Shown in pieces: positions 20,672 through 31,861 of a stretch of DNA of 64,000 nt. A model generated the notes under the pieces. The model was not told the origin of the DNA and did no database searches. It worked only from the letters and a program-made list of their open reading frames with translations. The stretch is from Durusdinium trenchii. Taxonomy: Eukaryota > Sar > Dinophyceae > Suessiales > Symbiodiniaceae. The stretch is taken from NCBI GenBank assembly GCA_963970005.1, contig CAXAMN010021374.1, positions 1,063,464 through 1,127,463 of the forward strand, read 5' to 3'. Within the stretch, counting starts at the first letter, position 1. Each line of letters starts with the position of its first letter. Both the position numbers and the translations under genes were made by a program.

Positions 20672-20825
20672 CTGAGTGTCTAGTGGTCCTGGATGGTCCC
20701 GGTCTGACAGTATAAGCTTGAAAGATCTGTTTCATGAAGGCATCTGGTCCCAAGAAAAATGGCTTCCACCTATATAATTTGAACCACCCCAAAACTGGAC
20801 GCCCCGAAGGAGGAGAGCAAGCAAA

Positions 20826-21010
20826 ATGACAGACGAGGCACTAAAAGTTATGCCTTGGAATGGGTTCTTGTCTCCATCCTGCCAAACCAGCTCCCCATTA
20901 ATACGCTTGAAGAAGCTGATATGGCCTGCGAAGACACCCGAACGCAGTTCAGCTTCAGCAGAAAGCAGAAAGCGGTCGCCCATGTGCGACCACTCAGTGG
21001 CAGCTTCAAG
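20826..21010 (-). CDS. propeller-gene exon (SFFKRINGELVWQDGDKNPF)
   Basis: Reads TEWSHMGDRFLLSAEAEL, then HISFFKRINGELVWQDGD and KNPFQGITF. The second part aligns with the exon at 20196-20298 (FxQVDGKLVERxGxxNPF). The order of a DGDG exon followed by an NPF exon alternates along the locus, as expected for a serially duplicated two-exon blade unit. Exact splice sites are not resolved. Confidence 0.55.
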
Positions 21011-21069
21011 TGAACAAACACATACACTGTATTTTTCCAAGACCTATCCATTCATGTTCCGCATTCTGG

Positions 21070-21175
21070 ATGGCTTTCCCGCCTGCTCTCGCCAGAATCA
21101 AATCCAATTCTCCATCCCGGTCCCAATCGACTGCCACTGGCCCTGCTGGAGCATAGCCTTGGCACAGAATGACAT
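21070..21175 (-). CDS. FG-GAP/VCBS exon (AVDWDRDGELDLILARAGG)
   Basis: Reads GYAPAGPVAVDWDRDG and then ELDLILARAGGKA on the minus strand. The loop D-W-D-R-D-G-E-L-D-L differs from its neighbours only by Gly to Arg at one position. Edges are approximate. Confidence 0.58.
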
Positions 21176-21239
21176 TCCAACATGGAAGGAAGACATCCTG
21201 CACCATCCGTTCCCGTCTGAATTGTACCTGTCACCTGCA

Positions 21240-21400
21240 AGCCAACCACCTCCGACCCCCGCAAGAAGAGCGCCTGTGACGCGCTGGATCATCCGAAAGG
21301 GCGATGCATCGCCCACTTTCGCGTTGAGCAACCCATCCTCGGAACCAGCGACAGGCCGCAGAGACAGGAGCATCGTGGGTGCTTGGCCGGTGAAAATAGA
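21240..21400 (-). CDS. propeller-gene exon (GLLNAKVGDASPF)
   Basis: Reads LLSLRPVAGSEDGLLNAK and then VGDASPFRMIQ. The segment D-G-L-L-N-A-K-x-G-D-x-x-PF follows the NPF-exon pattern, with Ser replacing Asn before Pro-Phe. Probably the upstream partner of the exon at 21070-21175. Boundaries are uncertain. Confidence 0.45.
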
Positions 21401-21539
21401 GCTCTAAATCGACACGGGCAATCATGCCAGGGAGGCATGCCGCAAGTGGCGTTGATATACAATAATATGCATCTGGAATGACAATGATCGAAATATATGA
21501 GCAGAGGACAAAACTAATCGTGTAGCCAAATACCATTTG

Positions 21540-22800
21540 ACATGATTATCGTTTTTGGTGGGGTCCATATCGTTCTCCAATGTTTCTCCAAACCGTAGTT
21601 AGCATAGCATACCGGCACATAGACTAAAACACAAAATATAACTCACAACCTCAGATTAGAGGCTTGCAGTGCTTTCTGCACAGGAATAGCACAGCACTTG
21701 ATTTATGCACTTGGGTTCTCGTGGCACTGGGCTGTGCAAGGATCACAACACATAAGCGAGGACCTAGTAGCTCGGCCCATGAACAAACACTAGTAATGTG
21801 AAGAAGTAGGTTTACGGAGTGCCTGGCGTGACATTTAGGTTATCGTTCGCTTATCGTTTGGATTATCGTTTGGGAAGTTGTCTGGGACTATCATTGATGA
21901 ACAGTTGTGCCCATCGGTTTAGCTCAAAAAAGCATGCAATTGCAATAACATATTGTAACGACAAACGTCTTTGCACCCACTACGTCTTAACAAAATTATT
22001 GTTTTTGGTGGGGACCATATTGTTTTTCACAGAAACAAAGCCCACAACATAGGTTTAGGATCATGCCGTGACTAAATAAGTCAACCAATATTTTTGTCCG
22101 TCGCTCATATGAATACTGTAACTCACTTTATGCAAAGCATAACGAAGAATCAAACGGAGAGCAAGTAGAATAGGCATGAATAGGCATGTCGCATGCTGAT
22201 TGTGAGAATGGCCAAAATGAGGAATATGCCACGTGTATGCATGCCACTTGTTACCTTTGTCCCTCTTTGAACTGCATCAATCATCAGGTCCTAGGCCCCA
22301 CACAGTCGCGTTCTTCTCGTAGTACCAAATGGTTCCATCCTCTGCGTCCGCTTGAGGTCACTGACAACTGTTGGACATCTCCGAACTGTTTTGCACCAAA
22401 TGTGGACCTCTTGCGAACTCAAAAAACAGCGGAAAGTCTTGCGGACCCGGTTGGCCCCCAAGCCTTATCGCCGACCAGGAGGTCCTGCGTGGGCCACGCT
22501 CACTTCAAGGCACCAACATCCACACTGAAGTCTACTAGTTAAAGGCGTAGGGGCAGCCGAAGCCTGCGATGGCCTCCAACCTACTAACGAGGGCCTCCAA
22601 CTAATGCGTACCAATGCTGACAGTTGACAAATCAACCCTAGAGATGTGTCAAACGTCAATCATATGAGGTTATTAATCAATAGTCAGTCGTCCAGTGAGT
22701 GTTGAATCCTAGATCCCTAGATCATCAAAGATCGTCCATTCAGACCTACAACTTGCAACATTCGTCTGGAAACGGCAGGGTGAAAAACACCACCGAGACC
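21540..22800. other. intron-like or intergenic AT-rich stretch with a short dispersed motif
   Basis: No supportable gene. The motif TATCGTTTTTGGTGGGGTCC near 21548 recurs near 21998 as a close variant in the same orientation, about 450 bases apart. Several TTATCGTTTG-like words lie between 21839 and 21872. Confidence 0.4.
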
Positions 22801-22819
22801 CCATCTCTAGCACTCATCT

Positions 22820-22905
22820 TCCCTCAACTGCGCACCATGTGACCATCGCCATTCCAATCTACCATGAAGGGGGCAGCCATTCCTTGCCCAGTCGGTTTGT
22901 GTTTC
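22820..22905 (-). CDS. FG-GAP/VCBS-like exon (AAPFMVDWNGDGHMV)
   Basis: Minus strand reads GQGMAAPFMVDWNGDGHMV, another DWNGDG calcium loop preceded by the APxxVDW strand seen at 20008-20144. The strand after the loop is short and a stop follows after VRS, so the exon must end there or the copy is broken. Confidence 0.45.
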
Positions 22906-24740
22906 CAGCTGGTCGTTTCAAGGACTCTCTTTTCTTCGGTCTCAGAAAGATGGGAACCTAGACTCCTGGACCGGTGTAAAGGTTCCAATTCTTGTCATTA
23001 CTGCTTTGCGCCGGGTGCAAACACTTGGAATACACTCTAGTGGAGTATCTTTGAGCGTAGGCTGGGCTCAGACGGGTCACATAAATTCTCCACTTCGAGC
23101 CCCTTTGTTTCAAGCGAGCGCTGAGAGATGCTCTAAGTGCCCAAACTGCTTGCCATTCTCTGTGTGTTCTTCTTCACCAACTTCTCCTCAGCTAGTCGAA
23201 CACTTACTTGCAGAAAAGAACATCCGGAAGTGTTGCCGACTCCACTTGAAACAACAAACATGTAAGTGAGATGGCCACAACATGGCTACAACTAGGAATT
23301 CATGAGGCTCTTCAAGATTCTCCCAGTGCTGCCATGGCACCCTGTGACCATCGCAGGAATCTGGCCTAGGAGCACACTGCCATAGATCGCCTGCCGACGT
23401 GAGCTAGATTGACTACTGTTCTCCCTCTTCCTCTCTTCCTCCCTTCCGGCCTAGATCTCTATCACTTGTCGCTTCTGTAGGCATCAACGCCCCACATCAT
23501 ATTGATCTCATATTGTCTCATACCATACCGAATCTTCGGACAAGCCTTTCACGTCTATTGCGGCTGCATAGCCCAAAAGGGCCCAACCTCAGCAAGAGCA
23601 CTGTTGAAGCGAATATCATCAGGGTGGCTCGCAGTGGGTCGAATTGGGTCGGTGGGTCGCGAACGTTGAAACTTGGGCCAACTGAGTGAACAGCAGAGCA
23701 TGCCACACCACTGAGAGGATCTCACCATGGCGTCCTTGTGTTTTTGTGTCGCAGTGAAGAGATGCTGCTTGAGGTGCGGAGTGATGTGGTTGTCTGGGCA
23801 GTGGAGAGTGTGAGGCAAAATCCAGCGGTTTTCATGATGTTCGTGAGAAGAGCGCTTTTCACGAAAACGGGTGTCTGTGAGTGTCTGAGATGCGAACTGT
23901 TGGGGGGGGGGCAAGATGCGTTGCATCGTTTTGTTCCACCTTTGTGGTCAGTCTAGGCTTCTTGTGAGCCCCAAGCTACGGACCGGAGCAGCGGAGCAAT
24001 GTCTTGCAAATAACTGGAACCAGGAACTTGGAGCTCTGAGGAGGACCCCACACAATATACATATATATATATACATACATATAATCATATATATATATTA
24101 TATATATATACATATATATATACACATATGCTGTTATATTAATCTATATTGCCTCTGCTTGATGGCATCCCCAACCCATCTACAAGCTCCGCAACTTGGC
24201 TCTCTTTCCACACCGCCGGCAGTTGCCCAAGCGAGGCCACGTTCATCAGCCACTTGCGGGGAGCATCTTCTGCTTCGATCTAAACAAAGATGGGTCCAGT
24301 GCCTGGTGGTTCTCATGGTGGTTCGGTGGTTCGGTGGTTCTCATGTCTCTTGCTTTTATGACCTTCTCGGATCTCGTAGCGTTCACCCAAGTCTCGGAAG
24401 TTGACGCATCATCTAACCCATCCAAGAGTCGTGAATGTGCCAAAGAACTAGTAGCTCGAGCTCAAGATCAGCTGAACACGCACCCCGCAACACGCAGAAA
24501 TCACCTACGAGAAAACAATCTTCCAGAGCGCGCACGGACACGCTGTTGCACAATGCGAAGTCGATGCTTTCCAGGTTACCAACAACATCCAACAGCAATC
24601 AATGAAAACAAGGAGTCAAGTTTGTTTATGTTCCGGGGTCAACCAGGGTTCCCGGTTTGAATCCACAGCCAGGGCCATGTCTCAATATGTTGTAGGGGGG
24701 GCCCAAAGGAAACCTGCCTCTGCAAAGAAGCAATCCAAAA
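22906..24740. other. no supportable gene; (TA)n microsatellite within
   Basis: Short open frames on both strands show no domain or coherent coding signal. Probably introns of the propeller gene or intergenic DNA. Confidence 0.4.
24054..24129. repeat. (TA)n-rich microsatellite
   Basis: About 75 bases of alternating T/A with occasional C, giving CATATATATA-type runs. Confidence 0.9.
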
Positions 24741-25135
24741 TCCCATGAGAAGCCATTGTACCCTTCTCTGAACGTCCAAGATTCGTCTTGACATTGTTGC
24801 AAAGTTGCAGTAGCTAGCAAACTCTCCATCAATGTCAACGCGAGAAACAGTTGAAAAGGTCACGGTCGACCCATTTTACAAATAACAAAGTCCAAGGATG
24901 TCCAAGGTACACAAGGTCTTGTGTCTACACCAACGTCGTAGTTCCGGGTTTCTACTTTGAACAACCATATTTCAGAGGCTGGTTTCAACGTCACCCCAAA
25001 TATTGAGTGCAACTGATGTCCGTCAAGTTGTGCTTTCTCCATCCGGTTTGGCCTCATCACCCCAGTCAGCTCCTTCTGCCTAGGGCGGTTGAAGAAAGGC
25101 CTTTGTGCGTTTAAACATGTAAAACATGAGAGCAC
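24740..25135 (-). CDS. possible exons of an unrecognised protein (low support)
   Basis: Two minus-strand open stretches look coding by residue mix: one reads KELTGVMRPNRMEKAQLDG then HQLHSIFGVTLKPASEIWLF (about 24890-25085), the other VSRVDIDGEFASYCNFATM (about 24790-24860). The VDIDGEF piece faintly recalls the propeller loop but lacks DGDG. They may be 5' exons of the propeller gene. No domain is recognised. Confidence 0.3.
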
Positions 25136-25139
25136 ATTA

Positions 25140-26390
25140 TTCAGAAAAAATGTTCATCTATACGTGCTTCGTGATTCATCCCAAAAGAGCATGTACATGG
25201 GCCATTGAATAAAGAGATCGACTTTGATTCAAACACTCATCACAAAAAGCCATACCATGCGACTGGTATTATTCATTGATGTAACAACCAAGTGGATCAA
25301 CTGGTACGATTGGTGAGTTGAAGACCACGTTCTTGAACAAACACTAGAAGTGCTTTCCCCGTGTGGCGAACATACTGACAAGTGTTTCTTGAGCTCTGGG
25401 CTGGTTCACCTGCGCGCTCCGACAAATGTGGGGAAGTGGCTATGTAGGTGACCTATGTCATTTCCCATTTCCGGTTCCAGGTTAGTGTCTCAGCAGCATA
25501 GCATTCCTTAGTTACGTAAAGAAAAAACAAAATGCAGGCTCGCATCAAGATCCGCGTCTTTTCGCAGTGGAGCAGGGAAAAAAAGGCTTGAAAGTGGCTT
25601 CGAGTCTGTTGTGCAAGATACTTTGCGATGCTGAAAGGTAGTAGTTTTGGAATGTTGGGACCTGTTCTACAAGCTATGTCCAAATGCTGAAAAATGGAAT
25701 TGATTCGTGAGGGGGATGTTCTATCATTCTATCTCTTACCCGCTATTCATTCTCAAGGGCAAGCGGCAAACGGTATTCTACATATCTTTTTCGCGGTCGC
25801 TATGGAATATTCTAGCAGGTCAGTACTTGATTTCTCCCACTTGCCCCGCATGTGTGCATCTATTCTTTCCGGGCGAAAAGGGGCACGTGGGGGTTGTTTT
25901 CTGAACTGGGAATGGCACATCTGCTTTCCATCGCGGAAAATCTGCTGGCCCGAGTGCTGGGTTGAAGACTTCCTCTATAATGAATATGATGATTATGCCT
26001 GCCTTGTTCTACAAGCTCTAGCTTCCATATATGTACAGTGTACAGAGTACGGAGAAGTTGACTCATGCAGGCTTCTGCTTTTCAAAGAGAGAATCGCCAC
26101 TCCACAGAACTGTGCGCCGTGCCTGCAGTGGCTAGAGCCTCTTCCTTTCAAACCAACCAATTTGCACTGGGCATTCAAGGCATTGAAAAGCAATGATTGC
26201 AATGGAAAAAGAACATCTGGTTGCTTGTCTTCCCATTCTTCAAAGATGCATGTTGTTAGGCCAGCAAGAGAGTGACGAGACTCAGTGCACCCACCAACCG
26301 GTCTAGCAACCAACCGGTCTCAGCGTTCGGTCGAGCAACTCGGACCGTCGAGCAACTTCACAACCAATCACTTCTGGCCGGGCTTCGGGC
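25140..26390. other. no recognised gene
   Basis: A 193-residue plus-strand frame (25694-26275) is open but overlaps equally open minus-strand frames, has no domain motif and opposes the local gene direction. I see no reliable gene here. Confidence 0.4.
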
Positions 26391-26429
26391 GTGTGACTCC
26401 TTCCCCCAAAGTTTTTCGTGGTGCAATGG

Positions 26430-26510
26430 TGAACGTCTCACTTTTTTGGGGCCAGTGCCTTCTTCTCAGGCTCTGCAATGGCTTCGCTGGTTGCCTTGGG
26501 ACTGAGAAAC
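26430..26510 (-). CDS. possible exon of Ala/Pro/Glu-rich protein
   Basis: Minus strand reads PKATSEAIAEPEKKALAPKK, of the same Ala/Glu/Pro/Lys composition as the better-bounded exons at 26896-27069 and 27194-27284, then a stop. It may be the 3' end of that gene. Confidence 0.35.
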
Positions 26511-26895
26511 TTCCCCAGAAATGCCACATCTGTAGGTCAGAAGAGTCAGAAGTTACTTATATATAACAAATAACAGGACGTTGCTGGCTCACTAATTTGA
26601 GAACAGTGATGGCAGCTTTCAACAATGTGTGCGTGCGTGTTTGTTCGCAATCATGTTGCTGCAGTTGCTCCAACACGTGGAACCACCACCAGGATGTCTG
26701 AACCAATTCCATAAGCTCACAAAACTTCAGACAGTGTTCTGACCTGAGACTATCTCCAAGCGAATAATTCTCAATACCACCATAGAGTCATTCACCGCGG
26801 ATCATCAAATCAAACAAACACGTTACACAGCTGCAACTTTGGAGATACCATGCTTGACCTCCCAAGTTTTGAAATGCAGAACCCCACACCCTCAC

Positions 26896-27069
26896 CAGCA
26901 GCCCAGCCTCTACTGGCACAGGTGCCGGCGCAGAAGCCGGAGGCTCCACCGGGGGCATCTCCTCCGGGGGCGTCTCCGCCGGGGGCGTCTCGGCTGCGGG
27001 CGCCTCCGTTGGAGCCTTCACTTCGGTGCCGATCTCTGTCGTCTCCAAAGTGCTCGCTGCCTCCGCGCT
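26896..27069 (-). CDS. exon of Ala/Pro/Glu-rich disordered protein with ETPPA repeats
   Basis: A 174-base exon (58 codons) between a CTGCGCAG|A acceptor and a CTG|GTGAGG donor. It reads SAEAASTLETTEIGTEVK, then APTEAPAAETPPAETPPE and PVEPPASAPAPVPVEAGLL. The ETPPA/ETPPE units come from a 15-base DNA repeat at about 26950-26995. It is a low-complexity, probably disordered segment; no function can be inferred. Confidence 0.5.
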
Positions 27070-27193
27070 CTGCGCAGGTGCTTCCTGCCGAGTCGAAGCG
27101 GTATATAAACCCCCCTTGTTTTGTGGAACTCATTGGCAGAATTTGGAGGAAATCATAGGTCTACCAGATTTTACCAGTTGTCTATGCCCGCGC

Positions 27194-27284
27194 GCTGTGA
27201 CGATTGCATGTCCTCCGCCACCTTTGGAGCATCCGTAGCTTCTTCAGGAGGCTTTGCATCTGCAGTTGCTTGCGACTCCTTGTT
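27194..27284 (-). CDS. exon of Ala/Pro/Glu-rich protein
   Basis: Follows a TTTTTGGCAG|A acceptor and reads NKESQATADAKPPEEATD and then APKVAEDMQSS. Same composition and strand as the exon at 26896-27069, which would be the next exon. The donor is not clear. Confidence 0.45.
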
Positions 27285-27534
27285 CTGCCAAAAAGTCTTG
27301 ATGCGAAGCCTCCGATAGATTCCCAAAACAAAACCCATGTGACCAGGATTTTGCCGCTGTCAAGAAAACATCTGTCACCCAAATCAATGGAGAACATGGA
27401 GAGTGCTAAAGCTGCCTGTCTATAGAGTTAGTGCTGTGAGCAGAATGCAAACCAAAGGATCTCAGCCAGTAGCCACCGTTGCCTGTATATACGTAATACG
27501 AAGACCTCTGAAGACTCAAACTTGGGGGAACAAC

Positions 27535-27625
27535 CTCAAATGCAGGAACAACCACGAACGCTCCTCGCCGAAGGGAGGCTCTTGCGGTGCCTCTGCCGAA
27601 GGAGGCTCCTCTTGGGGAGGCGACT
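27535..27625 (-). CDS. exon of Ala/Pro/Glu-rich protein
   Basis: Reads SKSPPQEEPPSAEAPQEP and then PFGEERS on the minus strand. Compositional match to the two downstream exons; splice edges not fixed. Confidence 0.38.
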
Positions 27626-28455
27626 TGGAGGCTCACAAAGCCCAAAACAGATGGTGCTGTGTTCAGTTCAATGCCTCCTTTACGCCTTTATGATGTCTTT
27701 TGCTGTTTTTTGGCCTCATGCCAACTGAGGATCTGCCCCAAGCACTTCTACCACCCTTCCCACATCCTGAGTCTCTGCTCCAAAGCCCGCGTCTGGTAGG
27801 CCCTTCCAGAAGATGAGCAAATGGAGGGCACAATTCTAGGCACAGCAACCCCTTCAAAAAATGAGGGGTGTTGGACACCTGTTCCGAAGTTGCTCTATTC
27901 TTTTGTGGCCCCGTGTTCGGCTTGCGTTTTGGCTTTCGCGCATGCTTTTGCTGACAGGGCTAATTTACATACACATTCCACAGGATGTTTTACTTATATA
28001 CATGCAAATCATTTTCTAAATGGCTCGAATCTAAATGGAAGCTGTTGCAATCTTTCACAAGCTTGCGTGAACAGTGAACAGTAATAGTTTGCTTAAATCA
28101 TTCTCGAGTCTTTCGTGTGTGTTTACTTTTTGGTGGAGGTATCTCATTACATTGATATCTCTTCAAGTTGTTACATGGGAGCTGTTGGTCGCTGCTCGAT
28201 TGAGCTTGGGAGGGGGCCAAAGGCGGATAGGTAGAGTAATAGGGATAGGATGTTTTCGGAGTGCCTTCTATCTAGAGGGTTTGAGATGCTCAGCAGCCAA
28301 AAGCCATAGAGGCGAGCTAGAATAGAAACACCTTGCCAATCACTACATCACTACAAACGAGGCAATGTTCTTGTGATGGAGACCCCGAACCCCCCTCAAA
28401 AACCCGGACAATGGTCGCGTGAAATCTAGAAACCCAAGGCCAGCGGCTCTTGAGA

Positions 28456-28690
28456 ATACATACATAGATACATACATTACATTAAATTACATTACATTAC
28501 ATTACAGTACAGTACAGTACATTACAGTACAATACAATACAATACATACGTAACATAACATAACATAACACTACGCTACACTAACTACATTGTACATTAC
28601 ATTACATAGATACATACAAACCAAACCATACCATGCCAAAACATAACATAACACAACAGAACAGAACATAGCATAACATAACATACATTA
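28456..28690. repeat. (ACATT)n / (ACAGT)n / (ACATA)n compound pentanucleotide microsatellite
   Basis: About 235 bases made of five-base units that drift between ACATT, ACAGT, ACAAT and ACATA. The same drift suggests slippage followed by local spread of point variants. Confidence 0.9.
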
Positions 28691-29423
28691 TTCATGATTA
28701 TACATGAATGTGCCTCCTTTGGCCGGACAAAGTAAAAAAATACAACACGCACACAAACTGTGGCACTGAGCTGATGTGACACTTCCAAATCAAAGTCCTG
28801 GGGCAGGACACCAAAAAGAGGTTTCCTATGTTTTCCCTATCTTGCCTCCGGAGCATCCTCTGCGTCCCTGACAAATTGCTGGATCATGAGGGAGGCACTT
28901 TACAGTGAAACTGAGAAATGGACCCAGCACAACCTTGAAGGCGTATAAAGCATGTTGGCTGAGAGAGTCTGTTGCACTTCAGAGAATTCCAGGACAGCTG
29001 GTCATGCTATATATCTTCAATGTGTGCAAAGGTAGCGAGGGAAAACGCATCAACCCCAATCTATTCAGGTAAACATTACATCGAAGTAAAAACTTGCTTC
29101 TTTGACTATTTGAGGAGGCTCCTCTCAAAAGGAATGCCATTATTCTTCACTTGGTAGGAGTGGAGTTCCTCTCTCAAACCGTCCGGGATCGTCTGGATGC
29201 TGATGTTGCTTGGAGAGTCTGACTAGTCGCTGGACAATGCAGGGGTCATCACTCCAAGACACGGCCCATGCAAACACGGCCCATGAAAACCAACGCCCAC
29301 GAGAGTCAAGGGGAAGAGTCAAGGATGAGTGAGCTAGCAGCCATAGTGAGCGAAACAGTGTCGACTTACGAAGAACAAGGTCGTCAAAGAAAGAAATATA
29401 TTGTATTATGGCGTATTAACTGA

Positions 29424-29477
29424 CTATATATATAGTCTTATATAATATAATATACATAATTTATATATATATATATC
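29424..29477. repeat. (TA)n microsatellite
   Basis: Alternating T/A tract with short interruptions. Confidence 0.85.
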
Positions 29478-30305
29478 ATCTGATACAAGTTGAGCCTACT
29501 CTGAACAGTGGCCCTGACACCGTACTTCAAAGCTCGCCCGCCTGATTTCTCGCGGAGGCTCATACCTTGGTGATGCATCCCTCATCGACTCCTTTCCAAC
29601 ATCTGAACATATCCGAACATCCGGCATTGACAGAGGCCAAATTGGATGGCACTGCTATAGGCCGATGCAATCAGAACTTGTACCACAACTGTGAGGCAAC
29701 GTCGTTGACCCTGGTCCTACCAAACTCAGGCTGATGCCACTCGACCGGGCAGCTGAGCTCGGCTTTTTGGCTAAAGATCTTCTCCGCAATGGAGCGATCC
29801 TTAAACCTGCGAAGGGTTTTCCGTGTCATGTTCACACCTTGTCCGTGTGGTCCAAAAGTGGACAAGCAAACCTGTATGTCATTGGTCAGGTTGCGAGTCA
29901 AACAGTCCTTGAGGATCATCGAACAAAGGGAATCTAAGTGGGTGAAACCTCCAACTTGCTGTCGCTTTTGGCTCAAAGACTGGTTCGCCACGAAATTGGC
30001 GAATCCATGTCAATGGCTCGAGGCTTGCACCTCTCAACACCTCTCAAGCTGCCCCCCTTCGGTGACGTTCTTTTCTCTCACTCTGCTGGGTCGGGTTCTC
30101 GCAAGGGCGGGCAGCGGGCATCTCCCTCCTCATACCTGGCTTGGGTCATTTGACGGATTGATACGCTTGGGCACAACAGCACATATAGTACTCTACGACA
30201 ATTGATCTATCAGACAAAGTTGTTTTCTTGCAAAGGTAAAACGGAACATGACATCATGCAACATCCAATTTCAATGGCGAACAGGGCACGCCTGCACAAG
30301 AAGAC

Positions 30306-31313
30306 TCACCTTTTTCCTGCCTTCTTGTCCACGGGGTCTGCCACATCACCCTTCTCTGTCAGCCAACTGGGTTCGTTGTTGAAATGAAGGGATCCCCCTG
30401 GTACCGACGAGCCCTTCATGACTTCTTGTAGTGACACCCCCAGGCGAGCAGCCTTGCGGGCCATCCGCTGTTCGTATTTCCGCCGGCAGTCCATCTCATA
30501 GGCTTGCTGTGCTCGTAGCTGCCTATCCTCCTCTTCTTTCTCCTTGCTCGCCTGGAAGGTTCCAGGAGCATCGCGATAACCTTCGGCCTTTGAAAGCATG
30601 CGTTGAACCTCGGAGAGGGATGAGGCGGCCTTGAAATCCTCCAAGAGTTGGTAGGTGGTAAGCTCAGACTTGGCCATCCGACGACAATGAAAAATCAAAG
30701 TGGACAATGGGGGCGAAGGTGGATATTTCTTGACAAAGGCCAAGTATTGGCGGGCTTTGGCCAAACCATCCTTTGGAACCTCCATTCTCTCCGTTTTTCT
30801 TTGATTCTGTTTTGCAACACGCTCCAAAAGACCCTTGCGTTCCTGCTTCAATTCCTTGCGCCGTCCGACCTTCTCTTCTTCTTGTGAGGAGAGAACAGCG
30901 CCAGTTGCCTTCCTTTGAAGCAAATTCTGCACTTGACGCATCTTCTTCTCAATCTTCCGTAGCTCCTTCTCCAATGTTCCAGTCTTGCACTCACCAGCGA
31001 ACAAGCAAGGATCATCCAGCATGCCCTCTGCTGACATCACGCCATCTGCACCAGTGAGCTGAAGATTTGCGACAACATCAGACCAGGACTTCACATTCCC
31101 ATTCGCCAGCACCGGGACCTTGACGTGTTTTTTGATGATCGCCACTTGATCCAAATGCGCTGGGCCATCTCTTCGGTGGGTCGGTGTGCCGCGGTACCGC
31201 GCGTGCACCGCAATCAAACTCGCGCCAGAAGCTTCCAGCTGTCTCACCAGCTGCAAAGTCTCTTCCAAGCGATCCAGCAAACGAATCTTGCAAAAGACCG
31301 GCACGGGAAGCGC
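30306..31313 (-). CDS. tRNA-dihydrouridine synthase (DUS1-type), exon 2
   Basis: Second exon of the gene whose first exon is 31862-32473. It begins after the acceptor ACTCAG|GCG and reads ALPVPVFCKIRLLD, AVHARYRG, VPVLANGN and GVMSAEGML, the conserved second half of the FMN-binding TIM barrel of Dus enzymes (phosphate-binding NGN and SAEG loops). A Lys/Glu-rich coiled-coil-like stretch (EKELRKIEKKMRQVQNLL) then follows, then the helical RNA-binding part (QYLAFVKKYPP, LIFHCRRM) and a charged tail. The frame stops with TGA at 30308-30306, but the same bases form an excellent donor (AAAAAG|GTGAGT after 30310), so a further 3' exon is possible. Gene order with exon 1 and the exact phase-0 junction make the identification firm. 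Confidence 0.88.
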   Translation of the reverse strand, partial: ALPVPVFCKIRLLDRLEETLQLVRQLEASGASLIAVHARYRGTPTHRRDGPAHLDQVAIIKKHVKVPVLANGNVKSWSDVVANLQLTGADGVMSAEGMLDDPCLFAGECKTGTLEKELRKIEKKMRQVQNLLQRKATGAVLSSQEEEKVGRRKELKQERKGLLERVAKQNQRKTERMEVPKDGLAKARQYLAFVKKYPPSPPLSTLIFHCRRMAKSELTTYQLLEDFKAASSLSEVQRMLSKAEGYRDAPGTFQASKEKEEEDRQLRAQQAYEMDCRRKYEQRMARKAARLGVSLQEVMKGSSVPGGSLHFNNEPSWLTEKGDVADPVDKKAGKR

Positions 31314-31861
31314 CTGAGTCTTCAGTGGGAGGATTCATGAGTGAAGAGAAGGGAACGAGGGTCACCCGGTGCAAATCCACTCAGGTCAGATTGGTTCCTT
31401 GCAGTTTCTTTGTCGCTGAGGATTCAATTCTGATTATGGCCTCTATCTGTGTCAGTATTATTGGCCATAGATATTTCCATGTTGGAAGTCATGTTGGAAA
31501 GGATGTTGGAAATCATGTTGGATATGTATGGGGAGGGGAAAGGAGGGATATCAAAAGGAATACATATATATATATGTATATGATATGTGACTGGGAGCTA
31601 TTGAGACATCGGCAACATGTGCATCAACTGGTCCTTTGTAAACTTTTAGCCTTAACCGTAACCCTTAAGTCACCACTTCCAGCTCCAACTTCCAGGCTCA
31701 GTGGTTTCATAATTCAAACTTCATTTCATTGTCGATTCATTGTCTACAAAAAAAAACATGGACGGCGATCCTTAGTAAGGATGTTCAATTGTGTCAACCG
31801 GCCTGGAACACCACCTCGTTTCCTAAAGCACAGTTGCCCGTGTTCCCCTACGTCCTCCAGC
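31314..31861 (-). other. intron of the dihydrouridine synthase gene (GC-AG, 548 bases)
   Basis: Starts GCTGG after exon 1 (TCAGAG|GC) and ends ACTCAG before exon 2 (|GCGCTT). Joining these gives phase 0 and an uninterrupted RLSE-ALPVPVF, exactly where Dus proteins are continuous. No nearby GT donor restores the frame. GC donors with a G after the acceptor are characteristic of dinoflagellate introns. The intron contains a short (TA)n tract at about 31561-31583. Confidence 0.8.

Larger units (their letters stand above)
27700..30300. other. gene-poor stretch with simple repeats
   Basis: No supportable gene apart from one low-support minus-strand frame near 29690-29960, which might be a further exon of the dihydrouridine synthase gene. 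Two microsatellites lie within. Confidence 0.4.

Noticed and set aside
25694..26275. 193-residue plus-strand ORF
   Set aside because: No domain, overlapped by equally open minus-strand frames, and opposite to the local gene direction.
29690..29960. Minus-strand frame that could be a third exon of the dihydrouridine synthase gene
   Set aside because: The donor at 30310 is strong, but no clear acceptor or recognisable Dus C-terminal sequence was found; the in-frame stop at the donor makes an end there equally likely.
29966..29979. CTTTTGGCTCAAAG as a second spliced-leader relic
   Set aside because: Only the 3' half of the leader is matched, with an extra base; similar words (37764, 52011, 52061) occur by chance.
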